From positions 1 through 57,187 of the forward strand of contig NZ_BCTC01000035.1 of NCBI RefSeq assembly GCF_001571085.1: a stretch of 57,187 nt of DNA, in the 5' to 3' direction. A program made the translations under genes and the position numbers. Below are positions 42,967-52,395 of the stretch, one piece after another (the first letter of the stretch is position 1; every line of letters starts with the position of its first letter). The notes under the pieces are model-generated. The model searched no databases and was not told the DNA's origin. It saw only the letters and a list, made by a program, of their open reading frames with translations. This DNA is from Azohydromonas lata NBRC 102462. GTDB lineage: Bacteria; Pseudomonadota; Gammaproteobacteria; Burkholderiales; Burkholderiaceae_C.

Positions 42967-44718
42967 ATGATCCAGTACCGCATTGACGTCGAGGACGCCG
43001 CCTCTCACCTCTGGCGCGTCACGCTCACCGTGCCGCAACCCGCCGCCGAGCAGCGGCTGAGCCTGCCGGTGTGGATACCGGGCAGCTACATGGTGCGCGA
43101 GTTCGGCCGCCACCTCTCGGGGCTGCACGCCCGCCAGGGCGGCCGCGACGTGCCGCTGCAGCAGCTGGACAAGACCACCTGGGTGGCGCGCTGCGACGCC
43201 GCCGCCGGCAACGGCGCACCGCTGGAAGTGAGCTGCCTGGCCTACGCCTTCGACACCTCGGTGCGCACCGCCTTCCTGGACGCCGACCGCGGCTTCTTCA
43301 ACGGCACCAGCCTGTGCCTGCGCGTCGAAGGCCGCGAGCACGAGCCCCACGGCATCAGCTTCGGCCCGCTGCCCGAAGGCTGGGACGTCGCCACCGCCAT
43401 GTCCGCCGCGCCTGGCGCCGGGGCCCACGCCTACGCCGCCGCCGACTACAACGAGCTGGTCGACCACCCCTTCGAGCTGGGCCGCTTCTGGCGCGGCAGC
43501 TTCGAAGCGGCCGGCGTGCCGCATGAATTCATCGTGGCCGGCGCCTGGCCCGGCTTCGACGGCGAGCGGCTGCTGAACGACGCGCGGCGCATCTGCCAGG
43601 CGCAGATCGCCTTCTGGCACCCGCAGGACGAGGCTGCGCCCTTTGAGCGCTACGTCTTCCTGCTCAACGTGGTGGAAGACGGCTACGGCGGCCTGGAGCA
43701 CCGCGCCAGCACGGCGCTGATCGCCTCGCGCCGCGACCTGCCGCGCCGCGGCACGCCCGCCGCCGCGCTCACCGACGGCTACGTCACCCTGCTGGGCCTC
43801 ATCAGCCACGAGTACTTCCACAGCTGGAACGTCAAGCGCATGAAGCCGCGCGAGTTCCACGCCCTGGACTACACGCAGGAGAACTACACCCAGCTCCTGT
43901 GGTTCTTCGAAGGCTTCACCTCCTACTACGACGACCTGCTGCTGGTGCGCGCGGGCCTCATCGACGAGGCGCGCTATCTGAAGCTGGTGGCCAAGAACCT
44001 GAACGGCGTGCTGGCCACGCCGGGGCGCTTCGTGCAGAGCGTGGCGCAGTCCAGCTTCGACGCCTGGGTCAAGTACTACCGGGCCGACGAGAACACGCCC
44101 AACGCCACGGTGAGCTACTACGCCAAGGGCGCGCTGGTGGCGCTGGCGCTGGACCTGACGCTGCGCGGCAGCGGCGGCGGCTCGCTGGACGAGGTGATGC
44201 GCACCCTCTGGCGCGACAGCGGCGGCGGCCCCATCGGCGAGGACGACATCGCGCTGGCCGTGCAGCAGGTGGCCGGGCGCTCGCTGGCCGAGGAGCTGCG
44301 CCGCTGGGTGCACGGCACGCAGGACGTGGACGTGCGCCCGCTGCTGGAGCGCATGGGCGTGGCCTGGAAGGCCGAGCCCCAGGGCTTTGCCGCCGCGCTG
44401 GGCCTGCGCCTGAGCGAAGGGCCGGTGACGGGCGTGCAGGTGCGCGCGGTGCTGCGCGGCAGCGCCGCGGAGCGCGCGGGCGTGTCGGCCGGGGACGAGC
44501 TGCTGGCCGTGGACCGCTGGCGCGTGCGCCGGCTGGACGATGCGCAGCAATGGCTCACCGTGGGCGCCCCGTTCGAGCTGCTGCTGGTGCGCAACCAGCG
44601 CGTGCTGACCTGCCACGTCGCGCCGCCCGCCGACCACCCGGGCACCGTCGCCCTGGCGGTGGACGAGGGCGCAGCCGAGGAGGCCAAGGCGCGGCGCAAG
44701 GCGTGGCTGCTGGGGTGA
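42967..44718 (+). CDS. M61 family metallopeptidase (glycyl aminopeptidase-like) with PDZ domain
   Basis: 583 residues. The zinc site is HEYFHSW (H281, E282, H285) with the downstream Glu in LLWFFEGFTSYYDD, as in M61 and M1-like gluzincins. An N-terminal beta domain (WIPGSYMVREFGRHL) precedes it and a PDZ domain follows at the C-terminus (VRAVLRGSAAERAGVSAGDELLAVD). No signal peptide is obvious, so it may be cytoplasmic. Characterised members release N-terminal Gly or Ala. I chose ATG 42967 over the TTG at 42955. Confidence 0.92.
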   Translation: MIQYRIDVEDAASHLWRVTLTVPQPAAEQRLSLPVWIPGSYMVREFGRHLSGLHARQGGRDVPLQQLDKTTWVARCDAAAGNGAPLEVSCLAYAFDTSVRTAFLDADRGFFNGTSLCLRVEGREHEPHGISFGPLPEGWDVATAMSAAPGAGAHAYAAADYNELVDHPFELGRFWRGSFEAAGVPHEFIVAGAWPGFDGERLLNDARRICQAQIAFWHPQDEAAPFERYVFLLNVVEDGYGGLEHRASTALIASRRDLPRRGTPAAALTDGYVTLLGLISHEYFHSWNVKRMKPREFHALDYTQENYTQLLWFFEGFTSYYDDLLLVRAGLIDEARYLKLVAKNLNGVLATPGRFVQSVAQSSFDAWVKYYRADENTPNATVSYYAKGALVALALDLTLRGSGGGSLDEVMRTLWRDSGGGPIGEDDIALAVQQVAGRSLAEELRRWVHGTQDVDVRPLLERMGVAWKAEPQGFAAALGLRLSEGPVTGVQVRAVLRGSAAERAGVSAGDELLAVDRWRVRRLDDAQQWLTVGAPFELLLVRNQRVLTCHVAPPADHPGTVALAVDEGAAEEAKARRKAWLLG

Positions 44719-44771
44719 GGGCGGGCGGTGCGTCGTCGCCGCAAGTACTGAAGCAGCCGGCCTGACGCGCC

Positions 44772-46046
44772 ATGCCCTCGAACTTCAGGCCTCGGCTTCG
44801 CCCGCGCCGCCGCCTGCTCGTCCTGGCCCTGCTGGCCCTGGCCGTGCTGCTGGCGCACGTGCGGCTGCTGGACGAGGTCGCGCTGTCGCTGCCGCAGGCC
44901 GACGCCCCGCCGCCGCCGATCGAGGTCGCCTTCGTCCGCGAGCTCGCACCCACCGTGCCGCCGCCGCCGCCCGCCGCACCGCCCAAGCCACCACCGCCGC
45001 CCCCCGTGGCCAAGGCGCCGCCCAAGCCGGCCGAGGCCGCCTCGGCGCCCAAGCCGCGCGAGGAACCACCGCGAGAGGAACCGCCGCAAGAGCCGCCGAA
45101 AGAGGCCGCCCAGGAGGCCTCCCAGGCGACCGCCCAGGAGCCTTCCGCCCAGGACGCGGCTGCCGCCGAAGCCGCCGCCTCGGCGCCGCAGGCGGCGGCC
45201 TCCGCCCCGGCCGAGGCCGCTTCCACCGTGGCCGAGGCCGCCTCCCCCCCGGCGCCCGCGGTGTCCGCGCCTGCCGCCGTCGCGGCCGCTTCCGCCCCGC
45301 TGCCGCCGGCCCCGGCCGCTTCCGCCGCCCCCGTCGCGCCCGTGGACCCGGCCGCCACCGCCGCCGCCGACCCGCTGCGCGACTGGCCGCCCTCCACCCA
45401 GCTCGAATACGAGCTCGGCGGCTGGTACCGCGGTGAGGTGCACGGCAGCGCCCGCGTGCTGTGGCTGCGCCAGGACAGGCGCTACCAGGTGCGGCTGGAA
45501 GTGGTGGTGGGCCCCGGCTTCGCGCCGCTGATGACGCGGCGCATGACCAGCGACGGCGAGGTCAACAGCCGCGGCCTGTCCCCGCGCCGCTACGACGAGG
45601 AAACCCAACTGGGCTTTCTCTCCCCGCGCCGCGCCACCGTGCGCTTCGAGGACGACGCCATCGTCCTGGCCAACGGCTCGCGCCGCGTGCCCATGGCCGG
45701 CGTGCAGGACTCGGCCAGCCAGTTCGTCCAGCTCACCTGGCTTTTCACGCTGCAGCCCTCGCTGCTGCGCCGCGGCAACGCGGTGGAGCTGCCCCTGGCG
45801 CTGCCGCGCCGGCTGGACCCGTGGACCTACGACGTGTTGGGCGAGGAGGAGATCGAAACCCCCTTGGGCCGCCTCAGCGCCGTGCACGTGAAGCCCAGGC
45901 GCGAGCCCGTGGCGGGCGAGGTCATGACGGCCGAGGCCTGGTTTGCGCCGTCGCTGCAATACCTGCCCGTGCGGCTGCTCATACGCCAGTCCGCCGACGT
46001 GTGGGCCGACCTGCGGCTCAAGCGGCTGCCGCTGCAGTCGCGCTGA
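44772..46046 (+). CDS. DUF3108 protein with TonB-like N-terminal anchor and proline/alanine-rich linker
   Basis: 424 residues in three parts: a single N-terminal membrane helix after a run of arginines (about 1-30), a long Pro, Ala and Lys-Glu linker (about 45-200), and a C-terminal beta-rich DUF3108 domain (about 205-424) with WLRQDRRYQVRLEVVVG, LSPRRYDEETQLGF and TWLFTLQPSLLRRG. The anchor plus PP(P/K)-rich linker resembles TonB, suggesting that the last domain reaches across the periplasm. It is in the operon of the M61 peptidase (53 bp). Function unknown. Confidence 0.78.
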   Translation: MPSNFRPRLRPRRRLLVLALLALAVLLAHVRLLDEVALSLPQADAPPPPIEVAFVRELAPTVPPPPPAAPPKPPPPPPVAKAPPKPAEAASAPKPREEPPREEPPQEPPKEAAQEASQATAQEPSAQDAAAAEAAASAPQAAASAPAEAASTVAEAASPPAPAVSAPAAVAAASAPLPPAPAASAAPVAPVDPAATAAADPLRDWPPSTQLEYELGGWYRGEVHGSARVLWLRQDRRYQVRLEVVVGPGFAPLMTRRMTSDGEVNSRGLSPRRYDEETQLGFLSPRRATVRFEDDAIVLANGSRRVPMAGVQDSASQFVQLTWLFTLQPSLLRRGNAVELPLALPRRLDPWTYDVLGEEEIETPLGRLSAVHVKPRREPVAGEVMTAEAWFAPSLQYLPVRLLIRQSADVWADLRLKRLPLQSR

Positions 46047-46068
46047 AGGCGGCCGCCGCCGGGGGCCG

Positions 46069-46086
46069 CGGGGGAAGCCTCCCCCG
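46069..46086 (+). terminator. Hairpin after the DUF3108 gene
   Basis: CGGGGG, loop AAGCCT, CCCCCG, 22 bp after the stop, followed by GTCAATT without a real T tract. A second palindrome, CCCCGG-GTC-CCGGGG, is at 46093-46107. Termination here is possible but not strong. Confidence 0.35.
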
Positions 46087-46161
46087 TCAATTCCCCGGGT
46101 CCCGGGGTGTGGCGCTTATAGTCATCGCCGCACCTGAACTCCCCGACAGAGAAGACACCCC

Positions 46162-46956
46162 ATGGAATTCGAAAACCTGATGACGGCGCTGCACGGCGGC
46201 GAGGACGGCGCGCTCAAGACGGCGGTGATCACGCTGCACCGGCCCAAGGCGCTCAATGCCCTGAACGACCCGCTCATGGACGAGCTGGGCCAGGCGCTCC
46301 TGGCCTTCGACGCCGACGACGCGGTGGGCTGCATCGTGATCACCGGCAGCGAAAAAGCCTTTGCCGCCGGCGCCGACATCGCCGCCATGGCCAAGCGCGA
46401 CTTCATGGACGTGTTCAAGACCCGGTTCATCACCCGCAACTGGGAAACCATCCGCCAGGTGCGCAAGCCCGTGATCGCCGCCGTCTCCGGCTTCGCCCTG
46501 GGCGGCGGCTGCGAGCTGGCCATGATGTGCGACTTCATCATCGCCGCCGACACGGCCAAGTTCGGCCAGCCGGAAATCAAGATCGGCATCATGCCCGGCG
46601 CCGGCGGCACGCAGCGGCTGCCCCGCGCCATCGGCAAGAGCAAGGCCATGGACCTCATCCTCACCGGCCGCATGATGGACGCGCAGGAAGCCGAGCGCGC
46701 CGGGCTGGTGTCGCGCGTGGTACCCGCCGGCCAGTTGATGCAGGAGGCGCTGGCCGCCGCCGCCGCCATCTGCGGCTGGGGGCTGCCGGCGGTGATGATG
46801 GCCAAGGACTGCGTCAACCGCGCTTTTGAAACCACGCTCACTGAAGGCATCGCCTACGAGCGCGGCCTCTTCCACTCCATGTTCGCCACGGAGGACCAGA
46901 AGGAGGGCATGGACGCTTTCCTGACCAAGCGCAAGCCCAGCTTCAAGCATCGCTGA
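46162..46956 (+). CDS. Enoyl-CoA hydratase (crotonase family)
   Basis: Hydrates 2-enoyl-CoA in fatty-acid beta-oxidation. 264 residues with the oxyanion-hole and catalytic regions [16 protein letters not shown] and [14 protein letters not shown], and both catalytic glutamates E118 (GCELA) and E138 ([17 protein letters not shown]), 20 residues apart as in rat mitochondrial crotonase. So it should be an active hydratase rather than an isomerase-type relative. The C-terminus ends [12 protein letters not shown], typical of the short-chain enzyme. It stands alone between two unrelated genes; a TATAGT at 46117 may be its -10. Confidence 0.93.
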   Translation: MEFENLMTALHGGEDGALKTAVITLHRPKALNALNDPLMDELGQALLAFDADDAVGCIVITGSEKAFAAGADIAAMAKRDFMDVFKTRFITRNWETIRQVRKPVIAAVSGFALGGGCELAMMCDFIIAADTAKFGQPEIKIGIMPGAGGTQRLPRAIGKSKAMDLILTGRMMDAQEAERAGLVSRVVPAGQLMQEALAAAAAICGWGLPAVMMAKDCVNRAFETTLTEGIAYERGLFHSMFATEDQKEGMDAFLTKRKPSFKHR

Positions 46957-46993
46957 GCACACTGGCCGAGCCGCCGTCGTCAAGGGAGTCGTC

Positions 46994-47389
46994 ATGTCCG
47001 CACCAGAAGAAGCCGTTACCTGGGTCAACCTGAACGAGGACAGGCGGCTTTACCCGCGCAAATTCCTCTCCGGCACCGGTTATGTGGTGGTGCCGGGGCG
47101 TCCGGCCTTCGAAGTGCACACGCAGGACATCAGCTTGGGCGGCATGGGCGTGGTGTCACCGCTGAATTTGCCTTATGAGCTGCTGTGCGAAATGCATTTC
47201 ACGCTGCCGCGCGAGCCGGCCGGCATGGACGTTCTGGCCGTGTCGGTGCGGGTGGTTCACAGCATATTGAGCGGCCGGCAGCGTGGGTTTCTGGTGGGCC
47301 TGCAATTCGTCAATTTGCCGCCCAACACCATGGCCACCATCAGCCGCTTCATGGCGGCCACTTCCTTGATGATGGGCTCCGGCAGTTGA
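46994..47389 (+). CDS. PilZ domain protein (first of a tandem pair)
   Basis: A 131-aa single PilZ domain, a c-di-GMP receptor fold. The ligand motifs are DRRLYPRK (RxxxR-like, residues about 16-23) and DISLGG (D/NxSxxG, about 47-52), both intact. It has an AAGGGAG ribosome site before ATG 46994. A second gene of identical length and similar sequence lies 168 bp downstream. Output could be pilus or flagellar motility, given the c-di-GMP and Chp-type genes at the left end, but no partner is evident. Confidence 0.88.
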   Translation: MSAPEEAVTWVNLNEDRRLYPRKFLSGTGYVVVPGRPAFEVHTQDISLGGMGVVSPLNLPYELLCEMHFTLPREPAGMDVLAVSVRVVHSILSGRQRGFLVGLQFVNLPPNTMATISRFMAATSLMMGSGS

Positions 47390-47557
47390 ACCGGCCCAGA
47401 TTGCAGAATCCATGAAAACGTCCGGCCAATGGTGGCTGGACTGTGATATGTGGGGCTCGCGGGCGCAGCCGCCGTATGGGCCGGCGAAGGGATGCCGCAA
47501 TACTGGCGACCTCGTTCCACTTGTGATCCCGTCATATTCCAGCGGGAACCCGCGCCT

Positions 47558-47953
47558 ATGTTTCCAGAAACTGAAGACGCCAGTTGGCCCGCAGCCGGCA
47601 TGGACCGGCGCCGCTTTCCACGCAAGTTCATCTCCGGTACGGGGCATCTGCTGGTTCCCGGTCAGCCGCCCATTGAAGTGCACACGCAGGACATCAGCCT
47701 GGGCGGCGTGGGCGTGATCGCGCCGCGACCCTTTCCCCATGAAACCCCCTGCCGCCTCCGCTTTGCCCTGTCCCGGGAAAGCTACGGCATGGATTTCATC
47801 ACGGTCCCCGTGCGCGTGGTGCATTGCGTGCTCAGCGGCCGGGAATATGGATATATATTGGGTCTGGAATATCACAATATGACCGGCAGTGTGGAAGAGG
47901 TGGTAAAAAAATACATGTCCGCAAAGGGCGGAGCGCTGGTCATAGGGGATTGA
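47558..47953 (+). CDS. PilZ domain protein (second of a tandem pair)
   Basis: 131 residues, the same length as the preceding PilZ protein and with matching blocks (PRKFISGTGHLLVPGQP, EVHTQDISLGGVGV). The c-di-GMP motifs MDRRRFPRK and DISLGG are intact. I chose ATG 47558 (MFPETED); the frame is open upstream to 47450, but that part shows no coding character. The last 60 bases and the region after the stop are A/T-rich compared with everything around them (VKKYMSAKGG ending). It is probably a duplicated paralogue that has since diverged. Confidence 0.85.
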   Translation: MFPETEDASWPAAGMDRRRFPRKFISGTGHLLVPGQPPIEVHTQDISLGGVGVIAPRPFPHETPCRLRFALSRESYGMDFITVPVRVVHCVLSGREYGYILGLEYHNMTGSVEEVVKKYMSAKGGALVIGD

Positions 47954-48068
47954 TCTTGGGTTTCTGTATTTGAATGCGGTTGAATTTGGCGTTTGAATGG
48001 CGGAACTGTTCTTCTGCGGGATTCAAATGGCCGGGCTGCGCTGATCATGTTGCGCACACCATGAGTTT

Positions 48069-48635
48069 TCAGGGTTGCAGCCATTTGCCGCCCAGGGCGT
48101 CGAAACAGGCGCGGCGCTGGCCCGCGGGTTGGAGCTCCAGCCAGTCCAGGGCGCGCACGTGGGCGTGCACCAGGGCGAAGTGCCCGCGCGAGGCGCGCTC
48201 AGGCGAGGGCGGGCACAGCGGGGTGCCGGGGGCGGCGGGCGAGAGGTAGTCCTGCGCCGCCGGCGTGAGCTTCAATTGCGCCCAGCGCGAGGAGACGGCC
48301 AGGCCCGCGGTCTCCACCTCCAGCGTCACGCGCAGCCGCAACTGCCAGCCCAGTTGCGCCGACCACAGCAGCAGCGTGCCGCGCGGGTGCTCGGCGATGT
48401 GGCGCACCTTGGTGCTGCGCGAGTCGGTGAAGAAGAGCAGCTCGCGCGCCTCGGCGTCCACCTCGCGCAGGATCACGCTGCGCGCGAAGGCCTCGCGCCC
48501 GTCCGTGGTGGCCAGCGTCATGGTGCGCCAGGCGTGGCCGCGCGAGGCGGCGGCGTTGGCCATCTCGGCCCAACAGGCGGCCTCCACGGCGTGCAGCGAT
48601 TGCAGGGCGTCCAGCGGTTCCTGGGGGCGGTCCAT
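48069..48635 (-). CDS. Pyridoxamine 5'-phosphate oxidase-like flavin protein
   Basis: 188 residues of the FMN-binding split-barrel fold, with WRTMTLATTDGREAFARSVILRE (phosphate-binding strand), ELLFFTDSRSTKVRHIAEHPRGTLLLW and a C-terminal RRACFD-like end. This resembles the Alr4036/PNPOx-like branch, whose members need not make pyridoxal phosphate; the C-terminal PNPOx dimerisation domain is only partly recognisable. So the reaction is uncertain. It converges on the second PilZ gene; ATG at 48635 is the only good start. Confidence 0.8.
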   Translation of the reverse strand: MDRPQEPLDALQSLHAVEAACWAEMANAAASRGHAWRTMTLATTDGREAFARSVILREVDAEARELLFFTDSRSTKVRHIAEHPRGTLLLWSAQLGWQLRLRVTLEVETAGLAVSSRWAQLKLTPAAQDYLSPAAPGTPLCPPSPERASRGHFALVHAHVRALDWLELQPAGQRRACFDALGGKWLQP

Positions 48636-48727
48636 GCGCGGTCTCCTCGGCTTTGGTTTTCTCCTGCCCCCGACTTCTTTTGCTGCGCAGCGTAGGCGCG
48701 GCAGGCAGTGCGAAGGTTCACCTGGAT

Positions 48728-48768
48728 CAAAAGCGCAGCGCCGGCGCGGGTTCGTCCCGGGCCGGCGC
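48728..48768 (-). terminator. Probable terminator of lysS
   Basis: On the minus strand GCGCCGGC, an inner CGGG-type stem with a 5-base loop, and GCCGGCGC are followed by TGCGCTTTTG, about 65 bp after the lysS stop. A second hairpin (GGCGGCGC / GCGCCGCC, 48794-48813) lies between. Either could end the lysS transcript. Confidence 0.5.
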
Positions 48769-48832
48769 CGTGTGGAGTGCGTGGCGTCCCCGCGGCGGCG
48801 CTTGGGCGCCGCCGGCGGTTGCGTCAGGGGCT

Positions 48833-50371
48833 TCAGTGCCCGTTGTTGACCTGGCCCTCGCGGCGCAGCGCGGGGAAGAGGATCACGTCGCGGATGCTGG
48901 CGCTGTCGGTGATGAGCATGACCAGGCGGTCGATGCCGATGCCGCAGCCGCCGGCCGGGGGCATGCCGTATTCCAGCGCGCGGATGAAGTCGGCGTCGAA
49001 GTACATGGCCTCCTCGTCGCCGGCGTCCTTGTTCTTCACCTGGGAGAGGAAGCGCTCGGCCTGGTCCTCGGCGTCGTTGAGCTCGGAGAAGCCGTTGGCG
49101 ATCTCGCGCCCGGTGATGTAGAGCTCGAAGCGCTCGGTGCGGGTGGGGTCGGCGTCCGCGGCGCGGGCCAGGGGGCTGACTTCCACCGGGTGGTCCACGA
49201 TGAAGGTCGGGGCCCACAGGTGGTGCTCCACGTACTCCTCGAACACGCCGAACTGCAGTTGCGCCAGGTTCCAGTGCGCGGGGGCCTCGTGGCCGCCGTG
49301 CTTGAGCTGCGCGCGCAGCGCAGCCTCGTCGTCAATGCGCTCGGCGCCGACTTCGGGCACGTACTTCACGATGGCGTCGCGGATGGACAGCCGCTCGAAG
49401 GGCTGCTCCAGGTCCACCTCGCGGCCCTGATAGCTCACCTTGGCGCTGCCCGTGGCCTGGCGCGCGGCGTGGCGGATGACCTGCTCGGTGTAGCCCATCA
49501 CGTCGTGGTAGTTCCAGTAGGCCGCGTAGAACTCCATCATCGTGAATTCCGGGTTGTGCCGGACCGAGATGCCTTCGTTGCGGAAGTTGCGGTTGATCTC
49601 GAACACGCGCTCGAAGCCGCCCACCAGCAGCCGCTTGAGATAGAGCTCCGGCGCGATGCGCAGGAACATTTCCTGGTCCAGCGCGTTGTGGTGCGTCACG
49701 AAGGGCTTGGCGTTGGCGCCGCCGGGGATGGGGTGGAGCATGGGCGTTTCGACTTCCAGGAAGCCGTGCTCGACCATGTAGTGGCGGATGGAGCTCACGG
49801 CCTTGCTGCGGGCCACGAAGCGCGAGCGGGCGTGCTCGTCGGTGATGAGGTCCACGTAGCGCTGGCGGTACTTCTGCTCCTGGTCGGCCATGCCGTGGAA
49901 CTTGTCCGGCAGCGGGCGCAGGCTCTTGGTGAGCAGGCGAAGCTGCGTGACCTTGATGGAGAGCTCGCCGGAGCGGGTGCGGAACAGGGTGCCCTGGGCG
50001 CCCAGGATGTCGCCCAGGTCGTTGTGCTTGAAGGCGTCGTAGGCCTCGTCGCCCACGTCGGCCTTGGAGACGTAGAGCTGGACGCGGCCGTGGGTTGGGC
50101 CGAAGGAGGCGTCCTGCAGCGTGCCGAAGCTGGCCTTGCCCATGACGCGCTTGAGCATCAGCCGCCCGGCCACGGCCACCGCGATGGCTTGCGGCTCCAG
50201 CTCCTCGTTGGGCGTTTGGCCGAAGCGCTGCTGCAGGTCGGCCGCGTCGTGGGTGGGCTTGAAGTCGTTGGGGAAGACCACGCCGCCACGGCCGCGCAGC
50301 GCGGCCAGTTTTTCGCGCCGCTCGGCGATGAGCTTGTTGTCGTCAGTCTGGGGAAGGTCGTGGCTGCTCAT
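48833..50371 (-). CDS. lysS: Lysine--tRNA ligase, class II
   Basis: Charges tRNA-Lys. The 512-aa protein has an N-terminal OB-fold anticodon domain ([23 protein letters not shown]) and the class II catalytic core: motif 1 in [25 protein letters not shown], motif 2 in [30 protein letters not shown], and motif 3 in [24 protein letters not shown]-like [15 protein letters not shown]. Start at 50371 ([12 protein letters not shown]), which fits the family. A TACAAT (minus) at 50407-50412 could be its -10. Confidence 0.97.
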   Translation of the reverse strand: MSSHDLPQTDDNKLIAERREKLAALRGRGGVVFPNDFKPTHDAADLQQRFGQTPNEELEPQAIAVAVAGRLMLKRVMGKASFGTLQDASFGPTHGRVQLYVSKADVGDEAYDAFKHNDLGDILGAQGTLFRTRSGELSIKVTQLRLLTKSLRPLPDKFHGMADQEQKYRQRYVDLITDEHARSRFVARSKAVSSIRHYMVEHGFLEVETPMLHPIPGGANAKPFVTHHNALDQEMFLRIAPELYLKRLLVGGFERVFEINRNFRNEGISVRHNPEFTMMEFYAAYWNYHDVMGYTEQVIRHAARQATGSAKVSYQGREVDLEQPFERLSIRDAIVKYVPEVGAERIDDEAALRAQLKHGGHEAPAHWNLAQLQFGVFEEYVEHHLWAPTFIVDHPVEVSPLARAADADPTRTERFELYITGREIANGFSELNDAEDQAERFLSQVKNKDAGDEEAMYFDADFIRALEYGMPPAGGCGIGIDRLVMLITDSASIRDVILFPALRREGQVNNGH

Positions 50372-50470
50372 GGCTGAAGAGGGCTTCGCGGCGGGAAAAA
50401 GGGCGGATTGTAGAAGCGCACAATACTGGGCCGTATTCAACGCAACGCTTTACGGACTGGATGCACGCTC

Positions 50471-51031
50471 ATGGCCGTCCCGCAGCACAAGTTGTCGCTG
50501 GCTGAGTTCCTGGAGTGGGAGAACGCTCACTCCGACCGCCACGAATTCCACCGCGGTGAGGTCTTTGCGATGGTGGGCGGCCGGCGCAGCCACGGCCGCG
50601 TGGTGGCCAACCTGGTGCGGCATCTGGGCAATGTGCTCGACGGCTCGCCTTGCCAAATCTTCAGCGAATCCATGAAGGTGCAGGTGGCGGACGACACCCT
50701 CCTGTACCCGGACGTGTTCGTCACCTGCGACAAGGCCGACCTCGCCACGGAAATGATCTTTCGCGCACCGGCGCTGGTCATTGAAGTGCTTTCACCCAGC
50801 ACGCAGGCTTACGACCGCAGCCAGAAATTCGCCCTCTACCGCCGGATTCCCGCACTGCGCGAGTACGTGCTGCTCGATCCCGACACGCGCCGCGCCGAGG
50901 CTTTCCGGCGCACCGCCGACGGCGGCTGGACTTTCCACGACATGAGCGAGGACGCCGTGCTCTCGCTGCCGGTGATTGAAGCCGGCGTGCCGCTGGCAGA
51001 CGTTTTCCAGGGCGTGGACGCCTCGCCCTGA
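50471..51031 (+). CDS. Uma2 family endonuclease (DUF820)
   Basis: 186 residues with the restriction-endonuclease-like PD-(D/E)xK fold: YPDVFVTC supplies the Asp, and VIEVLSPSTQAYDRSQKFALYRRI the Glu and downstream Lys. The N-terminal KLSLAEFLEWENAHSDRHEFHRGEVFAM is the usual Uma2 start. These proteins are abundant in cyanobacteria and scattered in proteobacteria, with no clear role. It stands alone between lysS and an exopolysaccharide flippase. I see no antitoxin- or methylase-like partner. Confidence 0.88.
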   Translation: MAVPQHKLSLAEFLEWENAHSDRHEFHRGEVFAMVGGRRSHGRVVANLVRHLGNVLDGSPCQIFSESMKVQVADDTLLYPDVFVTCDKADLATEMIFRAPALVIEVLSPSTQAYDRSQKFALYRRIPALREYVLLDPDTRRAEAFRRTADGGWTFHDMSEDAVLSLPVIEAGVPLADVFQGVDASP

Positions 51032-51103
51032 TCCGCTGCGGCGGGCCGCCACCCCCGCCCGGCGACAATGCGGCCCCCTCGCAGCCGCCCAAATCGAATC
51101 CCC

Positions 51104-52360
51104 ATGTCCCTTGCCGGCCTGGCCCGTGGCGCCAGCCTGAACCTGATCGCGCGCGCCGCCACCGTGGCGCTGGGCCTGGCCCTCATGGTCCACGTCGCGC
51201 GGCTTGGGCCGGCGGTGCAGGGCGCCTTCGCGCTCTTCGTCGCCGTGGAGTCGCTGCTGCTCACTCTGGGCTCCGGCTTCGGCCTGGCGCTGGCGCGGCG
51301 CATCTCGCACCACCGCGAGCCGCCCGCGGCGGGACTGCGGCGCTGGCTGGCGGTGTGCGTCGCCTTCGGCGCCGCGGCCTCGCTGGTGCTGCTGGCCGGG
51401 TCCCTCGCCGCGGACCGCCCGCCCTACGACCGCCTGGGCCTCATGGCGCTGGTGGCGCCGCTGCTGCTGCTGGTGCCCACCGCCACCGGGCTGTGGCTGG
51501 GCCAGGGCCGCATGGCGCCCTTGAACCTCCCGCAGGTCGCCTCGCCCGCGCTCGTCCTGCTGGCGCTGCTGCTGCTGCCCGGCGGCGGCTCGACAGACCT
51601 GCTCGGCCCGGTGCTCGTGGCCTGGGTCGCGGCCAAGGCGCTCGTGGGCCTGGCCACCGCGGGCGCGGCGCTGCGCGAGACCCGCGCCGATGCCGCCGCC
51701 GACGCCCCCTGGGGCGGGCTCCGGCGCGACGCGCGCTTCGTGATCGAAATCGGCATCACCAACGTCGTGAGCCTGCTGAACTACCGCGTCACGCTCTTCC
51801 TGGTCGAGCGCAACGAGGGCCTGGCGGCCGCGGGCGTGTACTCGGTGGCCGTGCAGGTGGCCGAGCTGCTGTGGCTGCTGTCCTCGGCGCTGACCATCTC
51901 GGCCTACCACCGCATTGGGCAGCCCGACAGCCGGGCGGCCGCCCGCACCGCGCTGCACGCCGCGCGCATGAACGTGGCGCTGGCCGCGGGCGCCGCGCCG
52001 CTGCTGTGGGGCGCCGCGGCCCTGGCGCTGCCGCGCGTGCTGGGCGAGGCCTATGCCGGCGCGCTCCTGCCGCTGGCGGCGCTGCTGCCGGGCATCGCGG
52101 CCTACGCGGCGGCCTCCAGCCTCTCGGCCTTCTTCACCAACCACCTTGGGCGGCCCCACCTGTCGGGGCTGATCGCCGCGCTCTCGCTGGCCCTCAACAC
52201 CCTGGGCTGCCTGCTGGTGGTGCCGCGCTTTGGCGCCTTCGGCGCCGCGGCCAGCACCAGCGCGGCCTACCTGGGCGCCATTGGCGTGGCCTTGTGGCTG
52301 TTCAGGCGCGCCGCGCGCGAGGCCCAGGCGCAGGAGGCGCCGGGCGAGCCGCGACAATAG
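51104..52360 (+). CDS. Oligosaccharide flippase (Wzx-like)
   Basis: A membrane protein of 418 residues with about 12 hydrophobic segments, no signal peptide and typical early motif GASLNLIARAATVALGLALMVHVARLGPAVQG, as in polysaccharide-type MATE/MOP family flippases. It should move undecaprenyl-linked sugar units across the inner membrane. First gene of a run that continues with an acyltransferase, two glycosyltransferases and UDP-glucose dehydrogenase. Frame extends to 51068; ATG 51104 is the better start. Confidence 0.85.
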   Translation: MSLAGLARGASLNLIARAATVALGLALMVHVARLGPAVQGAFALFVAVESLLLTLGSGFGLALARRISHHREPPAAGLRRWLAVCVAFGAAASLVLLAGSLAADRPPYDRLGLMALVAPLLLLVPTATGLWLGQGRMAPLNLPQVASPALVLLALLLLPGGGSTDLLGPVLVAWVAAKALVGLATAGAALRETRADAAADAPWGGLRRDARFVIEIGITNVVSLLNYRVTLFLVERNEGLAAAGVYSVAVQVAELLWLLSSALTISAYHRIGQPDSRAAARTALHAARMNVALAAGAAPLLWGAAALALPRVLGEAYAGALLPLAALLPGIAAYAAASSLSAFFTNHLGRPHLSGLIAALSLALNTLGCLLVVPRFGAFGAAASTSAAYLGAIGVALWLFRRAAREAQAQEAPGEPRQ

Positions 52361-52395
52361 AAGTCTTTGCCAATCGCCCCTGCCGACAGCCCGCC

